The translations under genes and the position numbers were made by a program. Below the pieces are notes generated by a model that worked only from the letters and a program-made list of their open reading frames with translations, made no database searches and had not been told where the DNA came from. Source: Trichodelitschia bisporula (taxonomy: Eukaryota > Ascomycota > Dothideomycetes > Phaeotrichales > Phaeotrichaceae). Taken from it: a DNA stretch of 64,000 bases. The stretch lies in NCBI GenBank assembly GCA_010356995.1, contig ML996699.1, positions 713,697 to 777,696 of the forward strand, written 5' to 3'. Shown piece by piece: positions 41,725 through 54,981 of the stretch (position 1 is its first letter; every line of letters begins with the position of its first letter).

Positions 41725-44002
41725 CTACTTGCGTCCCAACATCGTATTCCCACTCGCACTCCTTCTCTCCTTCTTCCGCCACTCACTCTTATCACTCTTA
41801 TCCCTCTCTCCACCCTCATCCCTCCGCGGAGGCTTCTTCCTTCCCTGCGGCATAAACGACACCTCCCTCTCCCCAACCACGCCGCGCTTAACCACCCCCG
41901 CCGACTTATCCTTCAACTTGCCAACCCGGTCACCAAATGCCTTCTCCATCTTTGGCTTGCTCTTCCCTGCGCTCGAAACCACCATCCTCGGGCCCTCCTC
42001 AGCCCGAGCCTTAGCAGCACTCTTCTTCCGATCCGCGATCTGCGTCTTCCGCCTGTACCCACCGCCCTCACTCTCCTCACTCTCACTCCCACTCGAGTCC
42101 TCATTCCCGCGCCGCGCCTCCTCGAGCTCCGCCTCCTCAACGGCAGTAAGGCCCTTCGGCAACCGCCGCGGCTCATCTCGGACCAACGTGCTAGGATTGA
42201 GACTGCGGAACTCAGCACTGCGCTCATTGATCTCAAACGCCTCGTCCTGGAACAGGCGGGCAAAGCGGTCGTCAGTAAGGATATCCGGGCGTCTGGAGTC
42301 GACGGCGTCGCCGCCAACCTCCTCCTCCTCCTCTGCCTCGGACACTTCCTTGGGCTCTGCCGGCTCATCGCCACCTTGCTTGAGGACGCGACGCGCACGA
42401 CGCGCCTCGTTCTTGGCCTCGCGCTCGAGCACGCGCTCCGCCAACCGGCGGTTAACCTTGACAGCAACCTTCTTCGCGCCACGGATGCGAGACTCGCGCT
42501 CCTTGTCGATGCGGGCCTTGATACTCTTCGCGCGCTGGTCGGCCCAGAGGGTAGGATTGGACAGCAGGGCAGCTTCTTCGTAGAGCTTCTGCGCGACGAA
42601 GAAGCCGTGCATGTAGGGGCGGAGGAGCGCGGTTTGGCCCACAAGGTGGTCGATGTTGAGCACGCGCAGCTGGGCGGGGGTCAGGAACTTGAAGTTGTCG
42701 TAGACGGCGCCAGTTTGCTGCGTGGTGCTGAAGGCGGATGGGTCGGTGGGGTCCTCGGCGAGTTCTTCGACGAGGTTGTCGAGGAAGGCGCACCATTTCG
42801 GGGCTGGGCCGAGCTGGGGGATGAAGAATGCGTGCTGTTGCTTGCCTTCGTTGGCTGTCAGTAGCATGCCGCTGTCGGAGCACCATTCGACGTGGTTTAG
42901 GTCGACGGCTGGCTCGACGGCGGTCCATGGGTCGCCGGTCGTCGGGTCCCAGAGCTTGATGATGCGCTTGTCTGCGGAGAGGATTTTGGGGTCAGTGGTC
43001 TGGGCGCGAGTGCGCGAGGAGGACTCTAGGAACTTGAGCGTCTGGATGGGGTATCCATAGCCTTGGTCTTTTTTTAGCAGTGGAACGGGCGAGCGGAGGT
43101 CGTAGAGGTGGATGAGTCCAGTAGAGGAACCGGTGGCGAGAGTTAGCCCGTCACGGCGGAAAGAGAGGGCGGTGACTTCAGTGGCGGCATTCATGCTGTC
43201 GGGTGTAGGGTCACGGGGAAGTGAGAGGATGCCGATCCGGCTGCGCGAGCGCGGGTCGAAGAATTCGACTGTGCCGAGCGACGTGCCGAACGCAAGCAGG
43301 TTGTGGCTCTCCTCCGCTACGGCAGCCGTGTTAACGGCACCGACGCTGAGACTGCCTTGTAGGGTTCCTGAGTTGAGGGCGTCTGGATCGTCGCCACCGA
43401 CGTCGACTTCATAGCCCTTCATGAAACGCCCCAGTTCCAGGTTTAACCGAAACACTTCGCCATTTCCCTCCGCGTTGAGACCCACGGACGGTACCAGGGC
43501 CTCAGCGGATCGCCGGTCGTAGACCAGGTCGCGGCCATACCGCGGGATTCGTGTCTTGTAGTGGCATCCACCGGGGCTTTGGAACTCAAGGTAGCGGTCA
43601 GTCTGGAGATGGAGAGATTTGGAGTAGTCGGAAGAGAGGAGGATGAAGGTTTGGTTGAGAGTGTCGGTGTGGCGGGCGAAGGAGAGGGCGAGGTGGGGTA
43701 GGTAGTGCGTGTGTATTTGCGGCTTGTATGTGCCTGCGTCGTGTCAGTTCTTCGTCCTGGACTTCCGTCGTGCAGCTTAACACACCTGTACTCATCACCC
43801 AGTTTCCATCTTCGCTGACCCGCACGCACGAACTGGACTCTTCAAACTCAAAGTCCTGCAACAGTTCTATGCGGTTCGCAAACTCGGGGTCTTGCTTCAG
43901 ACTGCGTTTTCGTTTGCGGATGAGCCAGTCTGGGAGAGGCCGTGCGGTCGATGACCCGGCTATAGTATAGACCGGAACTGCAGAGTGTGTGGAGAGCTTC
44001 AT
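41725..44002 (-). CDS. ENP2: nucleolar WD40 protein Enp2/NOL10
   Basis: Essential nucleolar factor for 40S ribosome assembly, 741 residues. Exons are 44002-43786 and 43733-41725, with a 52-bp GTGTGT...CAG intron. The start MKLSTHSAVPVYTIAGSS and LPDWLIRKRKRSLK are typical of Enp2. WD40 blades follow (LLAFGTSLGTVEFFD, LTLATGSSTGLIHLYDL, KILSADKRIIKLWD). Then come the NUC153 box (DDRFARLFQDEAFEIN) and a highly charged basic C-terminus with several nuclear-localisation-like stretches. The length is close to other fungal homologues. It diverges from Med13 across 469 bp. Confidence 0.96.
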
Positions 44003-44471
44003 TGCAGTGAGGACAGATGCAATGAAGCCGTGATGTTTTCTGTGGATATCAAAGAGGCGCAAAAAGTTGTCCTCGACCCCAGCGTGCAGGGCTGGACGCT
44101 AGTCTTGTCTTGTCCTTAGCGCGACAGCTCGCATAACTAGTTCGAAGTAGGCCTAGACCGGACGCAGGCGATTGCATCAGTCCTCGTGTGCATGTTGTGC
44201 AAGTTGTGCCTGGGACGACAAACCACCAGCCAAACGTCCTTCAGAACTGGTTCAACTCACGGAGCTTCGGTCTAGACGCCTCTTCCCTTCCGCTTAAGTC
44301 GCTTCGGCTCGCAGTGGCTACGAATACCCGCTCATATCTCCCCTTATCACAGCGGCAGCTTCCTCATGACCGCCAGCGCAAAGCGCGAACGCGCCGCGGC
44401 TCTTTATCGTTGATGCAGACAATCATCAAAGACAGTCGCCTTTACCATCTTGACGTTCCGTAACCCCCGCT
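44003..44471. promoter_or_regulatory. shared divergent promoter of Enp2 and Med13 genes
   Basis: Between two start codons facing away from each other. No TATA box and no recognisable repeats. Confidence 0.55.
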
Positions 44472-47400
44472 ATGGACTTCTTACGCTCCTGCTACACCGG
44501 AGTCCAGACTCTCAGCGGCTTTACGCATGTCGCCTACAAGATCTACACGCTCGCGAAGAGGCCGCAGGGCACCGAAGATACCCGCGCCAGCTGGGAGAAT
44601 CTCTGGGCCGTGGAACGCCATCTACGCGAGAACAAGGTCATTGGACATTTGGACTACTCGCGATGCACGCTGTGGGTATTTGAGGCCGGAGAGACGGTCA
44701 GCTTCCAGACTGGCCCGCTGGAAGACGCGACAAGCTGTGCGCTGACCCGTATGCTTTCGTAACTCCCCCCCTAAGCGCAACTACTGATGCCCCCCCTAGA
44801 AGTCTTCTTTGGAACCCTAAAAGCAGCTGATCTCTTGTACTGCAATCGTCCGCTTTCTACTCCCACGCCGTCGCCTGGTGCCGGCCCTCATGGAACACCT
44901 TCCAACACCTTGCGTGCCTCGCAGATGGCCAACCTGCGGGCGATGCAGCAGAATGCGGCAGCCCAAACGACCCAGGACAACTCTCCTGTGGCGGATATAC
45001 GTACCGTACACGCAATATTCTGCTCTGGCATCACTTCCATGGTGTTGTACCATCTTGCCCGTTACCAGCAGGCGGTTCCCCTGGACTCTCGCACCTTCGT
45101 GCTTCCGTCCTTACATCCTACTCCCAAACCTGCTCGCTTGCAGCCCGTCGTCTTGGACGTGTATCTCACGAGCAACGGCACGCTCGTCATTGCCAGTAAT
45201 GGAGCGGCCAGCTTTTGCCCATTATCGCCGCTCATTCTTCCAAGGCGCGAAGCCCTTGTCGTCTATGTCGCTCCGTGTGGAACACTGGCTCTCGTCAGCG
45301 ATGAGGAAGTCGACTTTGACGGTAGCGAATCCCGTTTATGGCGTGGGTTAGTCGAAGCGGCGCTTGATCAGAAGGGCATCGTCCTCCCAAATCTGGACCG
45401 CGAGAGTAGCTGGGTGCGCCTTCGGAGTCAATTCCCGCAAGGAGACCAGAGTTTTACGCCGCAGAACTTTCTATGGCCAGCCGAGCTTTGCTTTCAACAC
45501 TCGCCGGATCCTGTTGAAAGACTGGATTCTGACGGTGTCGATGGGCTCGGCAAGCTCCAGTCGTTGCCTCCATCCTCATGGTTCTACAATCCGGATCACA
45601 GCGGCTACATCAGCCCATGGGACTTTGCAGAGAAGTGGTTACTCGGCAAGCCGGAGCGAGATCGCATGCTAGAGGCGCAACGGCAGCGTCAGATCGATAT
45701 GGAAACCGCACAGAAGCACGCTGAATCCGCCGCGGCCGCCTCCTCGCCTCTGAACAACCGCAACGTGAACTACTCCGACATCCACATCAACTCTGGCGTG
45801 TACCCTACCCCACCCGACGGAATCATATCGCAGGCAACGACGGTGGCTGCCCATCCAGACATTCCTGCGCTCTCTGGGCCGTTTGACGGCAACTCCGCTA
45901 TGCAAATTGATTCCAAAGGGCCCGTGGATATGAACTTGACCGATTTCGATTTCGGGTCCCGCGGAAGGCAAGACCACTCTATGGGCGATGATCTGTTTGG
46001 TGACATGGATGAAGATGACTTCGTCGGCAACGACATTACCGATGCGGATTTTAGTTTCTTCGACGAGCCCGACGATGTCGGACACCCGGGTGGAGCCGAC
46101 GCGACCGCCGGGGCATCGGAGCCTCAGGTTGTAGTGGTTAAAGAAGGCCCGGCAGATGAGACTGAAGCGCTGGCTCTGGTCAAGACAGACACGCCTTTCA
46201 ATGACAATCCAAAGCCAGATCTACACTCGGGCGGGCAAGAGCTCGAAGTCAAGCAGCCGCTCAACAGCCCGCCAATAGTTTTGCGACCCATTCTAACGCC
46301 CATCTCGGTCCGCCAAAAGCTCTTCTCTGCAAACTCGCTCAATGACTCTAACGCGCGTCGGCAAAGCGCCTTTGAGCACGTGTCCTTCAGCTCGGAAATC
46401 GACCGCACCGACGCTAAGTACTCGTCTAACGGTCCCTTCTTTGTGCCTGATGACGCAAAGCGAAAGCCGGATGAAAAGGCGACGAGCAAGAGTCTGCCCC
46501 CTAGCAGAGCAAAGCGGCGGAAGGTTACGCAGCCGCAGGGCGTAAAGTTGGAAATAGCGTATGATAGTGACGGAGACAGCGTTACTTCTAGTGCGTCCGA
46601 CGACGATCTCGAGTACTCTTATGACATTGCATCGCCGGCCAACCAGCTGTATGCAGATAAGCGTGTTACAGGCTTGCGGGAGGAGGGCACGGCATCGTTG
46701 GCTACATCGCCTGGTGATTTTATGGGCGATGCTACAACGGCAACGCATCCCAACCAGAAGGTTTGACTCCGTACTTTCGCATATTCCATCTCCCTAACTC
46801 GAACAGGAACTTGTCGAACGCCTGGCCGCCGTCCTTACGCCCGAGAACTCGACCCAACGCACCGGCGTCCCGCAGCCATCATGCATGGACCGTTTCATGG
46901 CCCTCGACCGGTTGTCCGGCACCCGATCGAGGCCGCAAGAACGTGCCAAACCACCCGACAGTCCGCTCAACCCTATGAACAAGGACTTTATCAGCGTTGC
47001 CCAAATTATCGCCGAGCAGGTCATCTTTAGCACTCTCGGTAAGAATTCGTAATGTACTCTCGTACCCTCTAACGTGGACAGACATCTTGCAGCCGCCGCG
47101 CAAGCTATTCGGCTCGGGCAATGCTCAGCAACCAATCGATTATACGGCGCAATATGTCCACGCCACTAACCTGGCCGTGCGCCAACTCTTCCAGAGCGCA
47201 GTTGACTGTGACCTCTTAAAGTTCATCTCCATCCAGGAAGCCACGGAGCAACCATCGAAACAACAGCAACAGACCCGCCAGATACCGCGTCGCACGAATA
47301 GCTCCGGCGGCCCGGTAGACTCCACAAGCTTCCCCCTCAACCACGTCACAGTCTTACAACCACCACACGTCCGGCTCCGCCGCGGCGACGCCTGCTGGGA

Positions 47401-49051
47401 TATTCTACCAACCGCCCTTCCATTCTGGGAGTACCTAGGCCTAGCCCCAACAAGCGGGCCCAAGAACATAACGGCCTACGCCATCTACCCTGGCAACGAC
47501 GACCTGAAGGGCCAGGTCAAGTACTTCATAGATGCACTGGCCAACACATACGAAACCTGCAAGCTGGGCAGCTTCGCCCTGGGCGATGGCATCGGCGGGT
47601 ATGACGACGCGCTCTTCCCCGTGCACATCGGCGAGAATTATTCCATGACCGCGGCGTCCAAAGCGCTCCACCAGCTATGCAACCACGTGGGCCGTGCCCT
47701 CGCCAGCGCCGAAGCCAAACGGCGAAGCGATGACTCGAAAGCTATCGACAACTTCGTGGTCTTCATGATAAATCCCTTCAACACGCGAAACGGCATCGCA
47801 GAGCTGTGCAGCGCCTTCTGGACACTTTACCAAGGGTACCGGCAACCCCCCCGCTCTCCAACCCTCAAATCCACCCGCCCAGACCTGGTCCTGCAAATCA
47901 TACCCATCGCATACGTCGCCGCGCCCTTCACCATGGTGCTCCCAGAGGTCGGGACCATGCAGCGCCTAGCCCGAGAAGTCTACGACCGGTGTCCGCCCGC
48001 CGTGCCCGCCGCCGACCCCTCGCGCCTGCGCATCTACTCCGCCCCCTCCATCCAGCTCGAAGAATCCCTCCCCAAGAGCATCCAATTCAAACTCATCCCC
48101 GACCCCCCATCAGACCTCCTATACGAAAACTCAAAACTGCACCTCGGGTACGCGCGCTCCTGCGACAAAGCCTGGCTCACGGCCGCCTGGACCGATAGTT
48201 CGGGCAAGTACCAAGCTACGGCGAGCTACAACCTCTCCAACCGCCCGTTCTTCGACCTCGCTAAAGAACTCTGGGCCTCCACGCTGGACATCCTCTCCGA
48301 GCGGAGAATAACCTGGCGTCTAGCGATAACCCGCGTGGGTACGATGGAGCGCGACGAGCTGGATGCCTGGATCACGCTCGCCTCGGCCCCCGCCCCGCTC
48401 ACCATCGTCACAGCAATAACAACTATCGATCCCAACCCACAGACGAGCATATTTCACCGCGCCGACCCGACGCCCCCGCCCGCGCCGACGCCCGTTGCTA
48501 CCCCCGGCGCCGCGAGCGGTATTTCCGCCTCTTCCGCCCCAGACGCCCCGCACGCCCTAACCCCGGCGGCAACGCCCTCCGCCTCCGCCGACGGCGCCTC
48601 CGACCCAAGTAGCGACCCAGACGCACATCTCGTCGACCCCAGCGACGAAACATGGGGCGTAGTCCTCGGACACCGCCCCCCTCCCCCCAGCACCTCCCTC
48701 GACACACGGCCCTTACTCGCCTCCGGCTTCCTGCTACACCCACCCCCCGCCCCCGGCGCCCCTATCTCACCCATGGACTGCGACTCGGAGGGGGGAAACT
48801 CAGGGCGGGGAATGGACGTTATGGGCGTGCACCTAGTCTGGGTGGGCAGGGCGGGGGGTGTAGAAGCGGGGGTCGTGCCGAAGGGGACGGCGGAGGGGAT
48901 GTTGAAGGAGTATCTTGTGCTGTGGAGGGGGTTGGCGCTTTTGGCGCGGGTGAGGGGACTACGGGGGGGCGGGGCTAGGGGGTTGCCGTGGCATGTGCTT
49001 GTTGCGCTTAGGGGGGTGGAGGGGTTGGAGGGTGTTCTTGGGGAGGGGTGA
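44472..49051 (+). CDS. SSN2: Mediator complex subunit 13 (Srb9/Ssn2)
   Basis: Subunit of the CDK8 kinase module of Mediator, which represses or tunes RNA polymerase II transcription; 1479 residues. Exons: 44472-44748, 44800-46760, 46807-47038 and 47082-49051; introns of 51, 46 and 43 bp, all GT-AG and in frame. The N-terminal domain starts MDFLRSCYTGVQTLSGF and includes WENLWAVERHLREN and VFFGTLKAADLL. An acidic, disordered middle follows (DDLFGDMDEDDFVG, DEPDDVG). The MedPIWI-like C-terminal half contains YDDALFPVHIGENYSMTAAS, FVVFMINPFN and WTDSSGKYQATASYNL. The last region is interrupted by an Ala/Pro/Ser-rich loop (about 48470-48640). Confidence 0.94.
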
Positions 49052-49447
49052 GAGTGCTTTGTAGAGAGAGTGCTTTGTAGAGAAATGCAGTTCATATCTG
49101 TGTCGGTGTGAAGTGAGATGTGGTGATGGCATTGCTGATTTCCCTGTCTTGTTACAGGCGTAAGCTGCTAATGACCGCTCTTCCCCACAAACGGACTGGG
49201 GACAAAGAAAGCAATCTGACCCTCCCTCCCTACCCAGCACACGGCAAGCGGCATATCACATCCCACACATAGCAAACAGACTCATACATAAGGAGCCTAC
49301 AGCAGCTCAAATCCATTCGGCAGAGTCATTAAGCTTTTCCGCCTCAAAATGGTGCGTCTAAACTTTTAGCACAACCTCAAAGCTTCGAAAAATCATATCT
49401 TCCCCCTTCGCCGGGGTATATCCCCCCTACTCCATGCTATAACGCGC
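49052..49447. other. intergenic between convergent Med13 and Scp160 genes
   Basis: Contains both 3' ends; nothing else recognised. Confidence 0.6.
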
Positions 49448-52400
49448 TTACTCGCGCTCGCCACGCCCACGCCTCTCCCGCTCCCCACTCCCATTCTTAA
49501 CCACCTCAAGAATCGTATCCCTCGCCTGCTCAACCCCCTCCTTGGGCCCCACAATCTCAATAGCCTCCGCCTTCGCCTGATCTTTCGGCACCGTAATCCG
49601 CGTCCCCGTCTTCTTCCGAATACTATTGATCTGCGACCCGCCCGGCCCAACAACAAGGCGATACGTCTTCGGGTCCGGCAGGATGAGATAGCCAGTCCAC
49701 TTCGGCTTCTGCGCGGCCTCGAGGGCGGATTGCAGCGATGCCTTGGCCTTGGCTACGCTCTCGGCGTTGCCGCGCAGGATCCACGGGATTTCGCCTTCTT
49801 CTGTGGAGGCGCCCGCGCTGGTGTCCACGAGCTCCCATGAGTGCGTGTCTGCGGCTTCGGCGGGGTCGTCCGTGATCAGCGGGGCGGCGGCCGTATTGCG
49901 GCCGCGGTTGGCTGGCGCAGCGGGCTTGGGCGGCGGGTGCTGCCCCGCGTGGTCCACGGTGACCTTGTGGTCGTTGCGAAGACGACGGAAGAACTGGCCG
50001 TTATCGGAGATAACGTGGTGGATGCGGCGGGGGACCATGACGGTCTCGCCCTCCTGCTCCTTGACCAGGTTGGCGATATGGACCTTAGCCTTCTCAACAT
50101 CATCCGGATTGCCCGTCAGTTTGATCTGGGAACCTTCGGGTCCAGTGACACCCTGCTTCGGGATGTCGATCCCGACGTTAAGTTGGGACTCAAGGTTGCG
50201 GCGGGTCTCGCCGCCGCGGCCGATGAGCAGGCGATGCTTCTCCGGGGCCACTTCAAGAATCTCGCTGACGTGGCTCTCACGCTGCTTAACGATCGCCTCA
50301 ATGGCGGCGGCGACCTTGTCGACCACATCCTTGTTGCCCTCGAGGCGGATGGCGTTGTCCTTGGAGTCAGGACGGGGGAAGCGCACCATGCGTGCGAGCT
50401 GGTGAGCGTCATCGGGCCCGCCAGCCTCGACCACGATCTTGCGGATGTGGTCGCCTACGAAAGTTAGGGAAAATGCTTCATTATAGCAAACAAATGTACT
50501 GACCTCTAGCGCCAATGAGCGCCTTGTGGAACTGACGGTCCACATCAAGTGTGCGAGTGACGGTCTGGTCAAAAGTCTTGACCCGATCCTCCAGCAGCTT
50601 CTTCGCCTCCTCGACCTGCTTCTTCGTTCCGCGGAGGCGGATCTCGACACGGCCGCCCGAGCCGGCGGACTCCTTCGCGCTAGGAACGTCGATCTGGCAA
50701 CCAGAGGCGAGACGGAGGTTCTCCATCTCGCGCCCACCTTGGCCAATCAATTGGGGAACCTGGTTCTGGGCCACAGAAACGGTGGCGGAGTGCGAGTTGT
50801 CAACGACATACTGCAGCAGGTTCAGGAGCTCCTCACGAGCTTCCTCGGCGCCCCGCTTGGGGCCCTTGATAACGACCTCATCCTGCGGCTGGGTGGCGCG
50901 GGAATTTTTGGCGGGCGCGTCGTTGGAGTCGGCGTCGTCGTTGGGGCTCGCGGACGTACGCGGGAAGTTGATGCGGACATTATAGCGGTCCTGCAGGCGG
51001 TTGACCTGAGTGCCCTTGGGGCCGATGAGGTCGCGGTGATACTGAGGCTTCACCTTGATGATGAAGGTGGCCTCATCTTCAAGCTTGCGGGCAAGCTGCA
51101 GAATGTTCGACTTGCAGGCTTCGCACTTCGCCTTCGGGCCCTTAAGTTCTACCTTGCCGTCAGGGACGCGGATTTCCACGTCAAACTCCTCTTCAAGCTT
51201 GCGTTTGTTTTCACCGCGTTTGCCGACAAGGTATCCAGCGTACTTTTGCGGATAATCAAACAACATGGTGAATCCGCGCTCAACCTCGTCCTTCTTCTCT
51301 TGCTCGATGAAGGCCTCAAGCCTAGCCTGCAGCTCCTTCACGGCATCACTGGGACCGCGCAGTGGAAGAGCACCGCCCTGCTTCCCTTGGAATTGGACCT
51401 GAACCGGGATGCGACCGGCGGGTTGACCAGACTGCTCACGCTCGACGTAGCGCCGAATCTTGTCGTGGTACTTGGGCGGAGCGTCAAAGTTGTGCGAGAC
51501 GATGTCCTGGTACTCCTTGATCATGCTCGCAAGCTGCTTCTGAGCCTGGACAATGGCCTCCTCCATCTTGCGAATGTCAGCCGGCGAGGGTTGCTGACGC
51601 GGCACGTCGTACTCGGACGGCGAGCCCGGCTCCTCGTAGACAAGGAGCAGATCCGATGAATCGCCATCGGGGAAGACAATGTGCACGCCATGCTGCCGGC
51701 GGAGTTGCTGGGCCTGCTGCTCCCGAATATGACGGTGAAAGAAGGGGTCAACATCAACCGGGCGGAGCCTAGCCGGCGGATGAGCGTTAACGTACTGAAG
51801 GATATCAGCACGCGCGTTCCGAGCATTCTTATAGTCCTTGGACCAGATCTGCCACGCGGACGGAGCTTCGTCTCCCCGGGGCAAGACGATGCTCGCATTG
51901 TGCTGACGCTCCAAGGCATCGACAGCCTGGCGCTCCCTCAAATAGCGGGTCACATTGCGCGCGTGCGCCGATGAACCGCCAGGAGCGTTGGCGAACTGCT
52001 TGCCAATATCGACGGAAGTCGACTGCATCTGGCCAGCAAGCTCCTCAACCTTGTCGTGGCCCGAAGCCAGCTTGTCCGAAGGCCCAACGATGTACAGAAT
52101 CTCACTGTCATCACCAGGCGGCGGCCGAACCACAGTGCAGCCGGTCTCAGCAAGGAAGTCGTGGAGGGAAGTGCCCTTGTCGCCAACGATGAATTGGTGC
52201 CGGTTAGGCTCGACCTCGATCTGCTTCACTCCGAGCTGGTTACGCAGAGCACGAGCATGGTTCTCAAGCTCTTGGCGAACCTGCTGAGCGGCCTGGCGAT
52301 CACCCGAGATCTGAATCGGGTATGATGCCTGCGGAGTGAACGTCGGCCGGCCCTGCTCGGACTGCGACGGAGCCTGATCCTTCCACATCTGGTAGTGGGG

Positions 52401-53468
52401 AATCTGGACACGGATGTCACGCCCATTCTCGAGCTTGCTGACACGAGCGTTGTTCGGGCCAGCAAGGAACGGGTAGAACTCGGCCGGGATGTCCCTCAGG
52501 CGGAGGTTGACGGTGGAGGTGCGTTCGTTAACGATGTTCTCAATTTCCTGGCGAGCCATATTCGCCGCAAGGGCGTCGCCCTCAACGATGACATCGATGA
52601 GCGGGTCGTCATCCTCACCAGTAGGCGCAGCTACCTCCTCGGATTTTGGCATTTGGATCTTCGCTCCGGTGCGCTTTTGAATGGCTTGGATGGTGGCGCC
52701 CTGGCGGCCAATGATGAACGGGCGAACCGACGCCGGAATCGGCACCTTGACCGACTGCTTGGAGCCAATCTGGCCCGCAACTTCCTTCAGCGCCTGGCGA
52801 ACAGCATCGACCGGGCCTTTGCCCTCGAAGCCGATGGTACCATTGGCGCCATCGCGAATCTCGATGCGAGCTTTCGACCGCCTGTTGATGTCACGGATGA
52901 TCTCAGGAATCGGCTTCTTGAGCTGGGCACGAGGGGCAAGCTGGTTCGGATAGAAAAGGATGCGCTCCACATGCTGCCCCGGAAGGCTGACAGTCGACGG
53001 CACGGTAGATCCGGGGGTGTTCAGGCCGGGGGTTGAGGCGCGGGACGAAGCTAGGCTGCCCTGCACAGCACCGTTGGTCCCCGCCTTGTTGCCGTTGGTC
53101 GTGACAGAGGCGGGCTTCTTGCCCCAGCCCTGCTGGAAAGCAGCAGGCGCGGCCTTCGGAGCACCAAGAGCGGGGAAGGCTTCCTCCGATTTCGTGTCCA
53201 GGACCGGGGTAGCCTTCTTCTTCGGGGCCTCAGGCTCGGCTTTCTGCTTGCCCTTTGCAACATCCGACTCGGCAGTCGCAGTGGAGGAGTCAACAATGGC
53301 AGGCGAGGTAACCGACGAAGAAGGAGCAGGATGAGCCAGATCATCCTCATCGGGGACGTCTTCAACCTGCACCCGATGAGCCTGATCGTGCACAGCCAGA
53401 AGCTTCTGGGCGGCAGAAGTGGTCTCGGGAGCGGTGGTGCTAGCACCAGCCACAGCTTCGGAAGCCAT
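49448..53468 (-). CDS. SCP160: multi-KH RNA-binding protein Scp160/vigilin
   Basis: Polysome- and ER-associated RNA-binding protein with many KH domains, 1323 residues. Exons are 53468-50504 and 50454-49448, with a 49-bp GTCAGT...TAG intron inside the KH motif IGARG/DHIRKI. The N-terminal 170 residues are disordered. At least eight canonical or near-canonical GXXG loops are visible, among them IGRQGATIQ, VGDKGTSLH, VGKRGENKR, IGPKGTQVN, IGQGGREME, IGRGGETRR and VGPGGSQIN. Further degenerate KH repeats lie between them, as in other vigilins (14 expected). The C-terminus is Arg/Glu-rich. The length fits the family. Confidence 0.95.
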
Positions 53469-54981
53469 TATGAACGGTAAAAGGTGGCCTTAAGATGTGA
53501 TCACCGACGAGCAAGCGGCAGATGTAGGGCGAAGGTGGAGACGCTTAGGACAGCAGCAGTTGCTGTGAGGCTGTTAGAGTGATGACGAAAGTGGGATGCG
53601 GATGTGAAGAGACAATAGGTGTGCAAATGGGATGATGTGAGATGTGAATGAGATGAGACGAGCGTGTGTACTGACCGTTGTAACTGGGCGAGCAAATTGG
53701 TGATGTTCAGTGCGTGTGGAGAAGTTGTGGGTTGAGTCCAGTGGATGGAGGGAGCTGGCAGGTGCTAGGAAGCAACAAGCATTCCCCGAAAGTCGGTGCG
53801 GGTGAAGGTGGGGTAGGGGCAATTGGGACGGGTGGATGCAGATGCAGAACTTTGAGGAATGGTAATGGGTTCAAGGAGATGTTGTTGAAATCTCCGTGAA
53901 TTGGGGTTGTGGTGTGAGTTGAAGAAGAGGTGGAGAGAGCAAAGGAAATGGGGAGTTCAATGGCCACCTGTTGACTTGCTTAAAACTTTCTTTTGGGTGC
54001 CTGAGGTGGTTGCGGGTCAAAAGGGTGTGAGGCGAGCGAAAGTTCGAAGACGACACTTGTGTCTGCCAAGCCAAGCCGCTCGACATCTGAACCGTGGGAC
54101 AAGTTGGTCTCTTCTCTCTCCTTGTCCCATGGAAATAATTCAAATCATCTTTTAGTTCCATTGCTGGACTTTTTGTTCATCGTTCATCGTTCATCGTTCA
54201 TCGTTCATCGTTCATCGTTCATCGTTCATCGTTCATCGTTCATCGTTCATCGTTCATCGTTCATCGTTCNNNNNNNNNNGTTCATCGTTCATCGTTCATC
54301 GTTCATCGTTCATCGTTCATCGTTCATCGTTCATCGTTCATCGTTCATCGTTCATCGTTCATCGTTCATCGTTCTTCATTCATCATCTCTTCACTATCTG
54401 TCTCGCCACAACCACTTCTCACAACGTGCACTTTGCCCCGCATCTCCCCCGCTCTCCCTCTTTTCTCTCCCTTCTCTCCCTCTTTTCCCTCCCTCTCTCT
54501 CTCCCTTTTCTCTCCCTCTCTCTCTCCACATCTCAATAATTTTCTCCCTTCATCATTTGCTCAACCCTCCGATTCTCCGCGCCCTTTAGACCCTTGGAGC
54601 CACTCTGTCCAGTTGAATAGCTGGTTGGATGACGAAGCCTTACTAGCACTAAGACGGCTTGAAGTGGATGGCCAGATGCGTCTGGCCCACTGGTTCATGC
54701 AGGGGGCCGTCCCCAACATCCAGACCGCGTCACCGCCAGGTACCGAGTGGTCCTGCTAGGAGTGCACTGTGCCCCTCACAAATCACTGCATTGCAAGATT
54801 GACGGTGCAAGATTGACGGTGCAAGATAATGAATTTCCCTTCATACATCCAAGCTTGCTATCTATTTCAACACATGACATCCCGAGATGTCCAAGCTAAC
54901 CAAGCTAACCAAGAGCTAAATGACAAGCGCACGGTACTTCCAAAGAGCCAGATTCTCAGTCCAAGCTGACCAGATGTCCCG
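53469..54981. other. intergenic (1.5 kb): Scp160 leader and 7-bp satellite
   Basis: Long upstream region of the Scp160 gene, the 7-bp tandem repeat with an assembly gap (54175-54374), CT-rich tracts (54440-54560) and the 3' flank of the Smr gene. No gene is seen; the open frames through the repeat are repeat artefacts. Confidence 0.55.
54175..54374. repeat. (GTTCATC)n 7-bp tandem repeat with a 10-N gap
   Basis: An almost perfect head-to-tail GTTCATC repeat runs on both sides of ten N (54270-54279). At least 26 copies are written out. The N run is conventional gap filling, so the real length is unknown. Confidence 0.95.

Noticed and set aside
54175-54374. CRISPR-like or telomere-like array
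   Set aside because: The units are 7 bp without spacers, the sequence does not match a telomere repeat, and the genome is fungal.
54059-54589. Protein of repeated FIVHRSS units
   Set aside because: It is a translation of the 7-bp satellite and includes the N gap.
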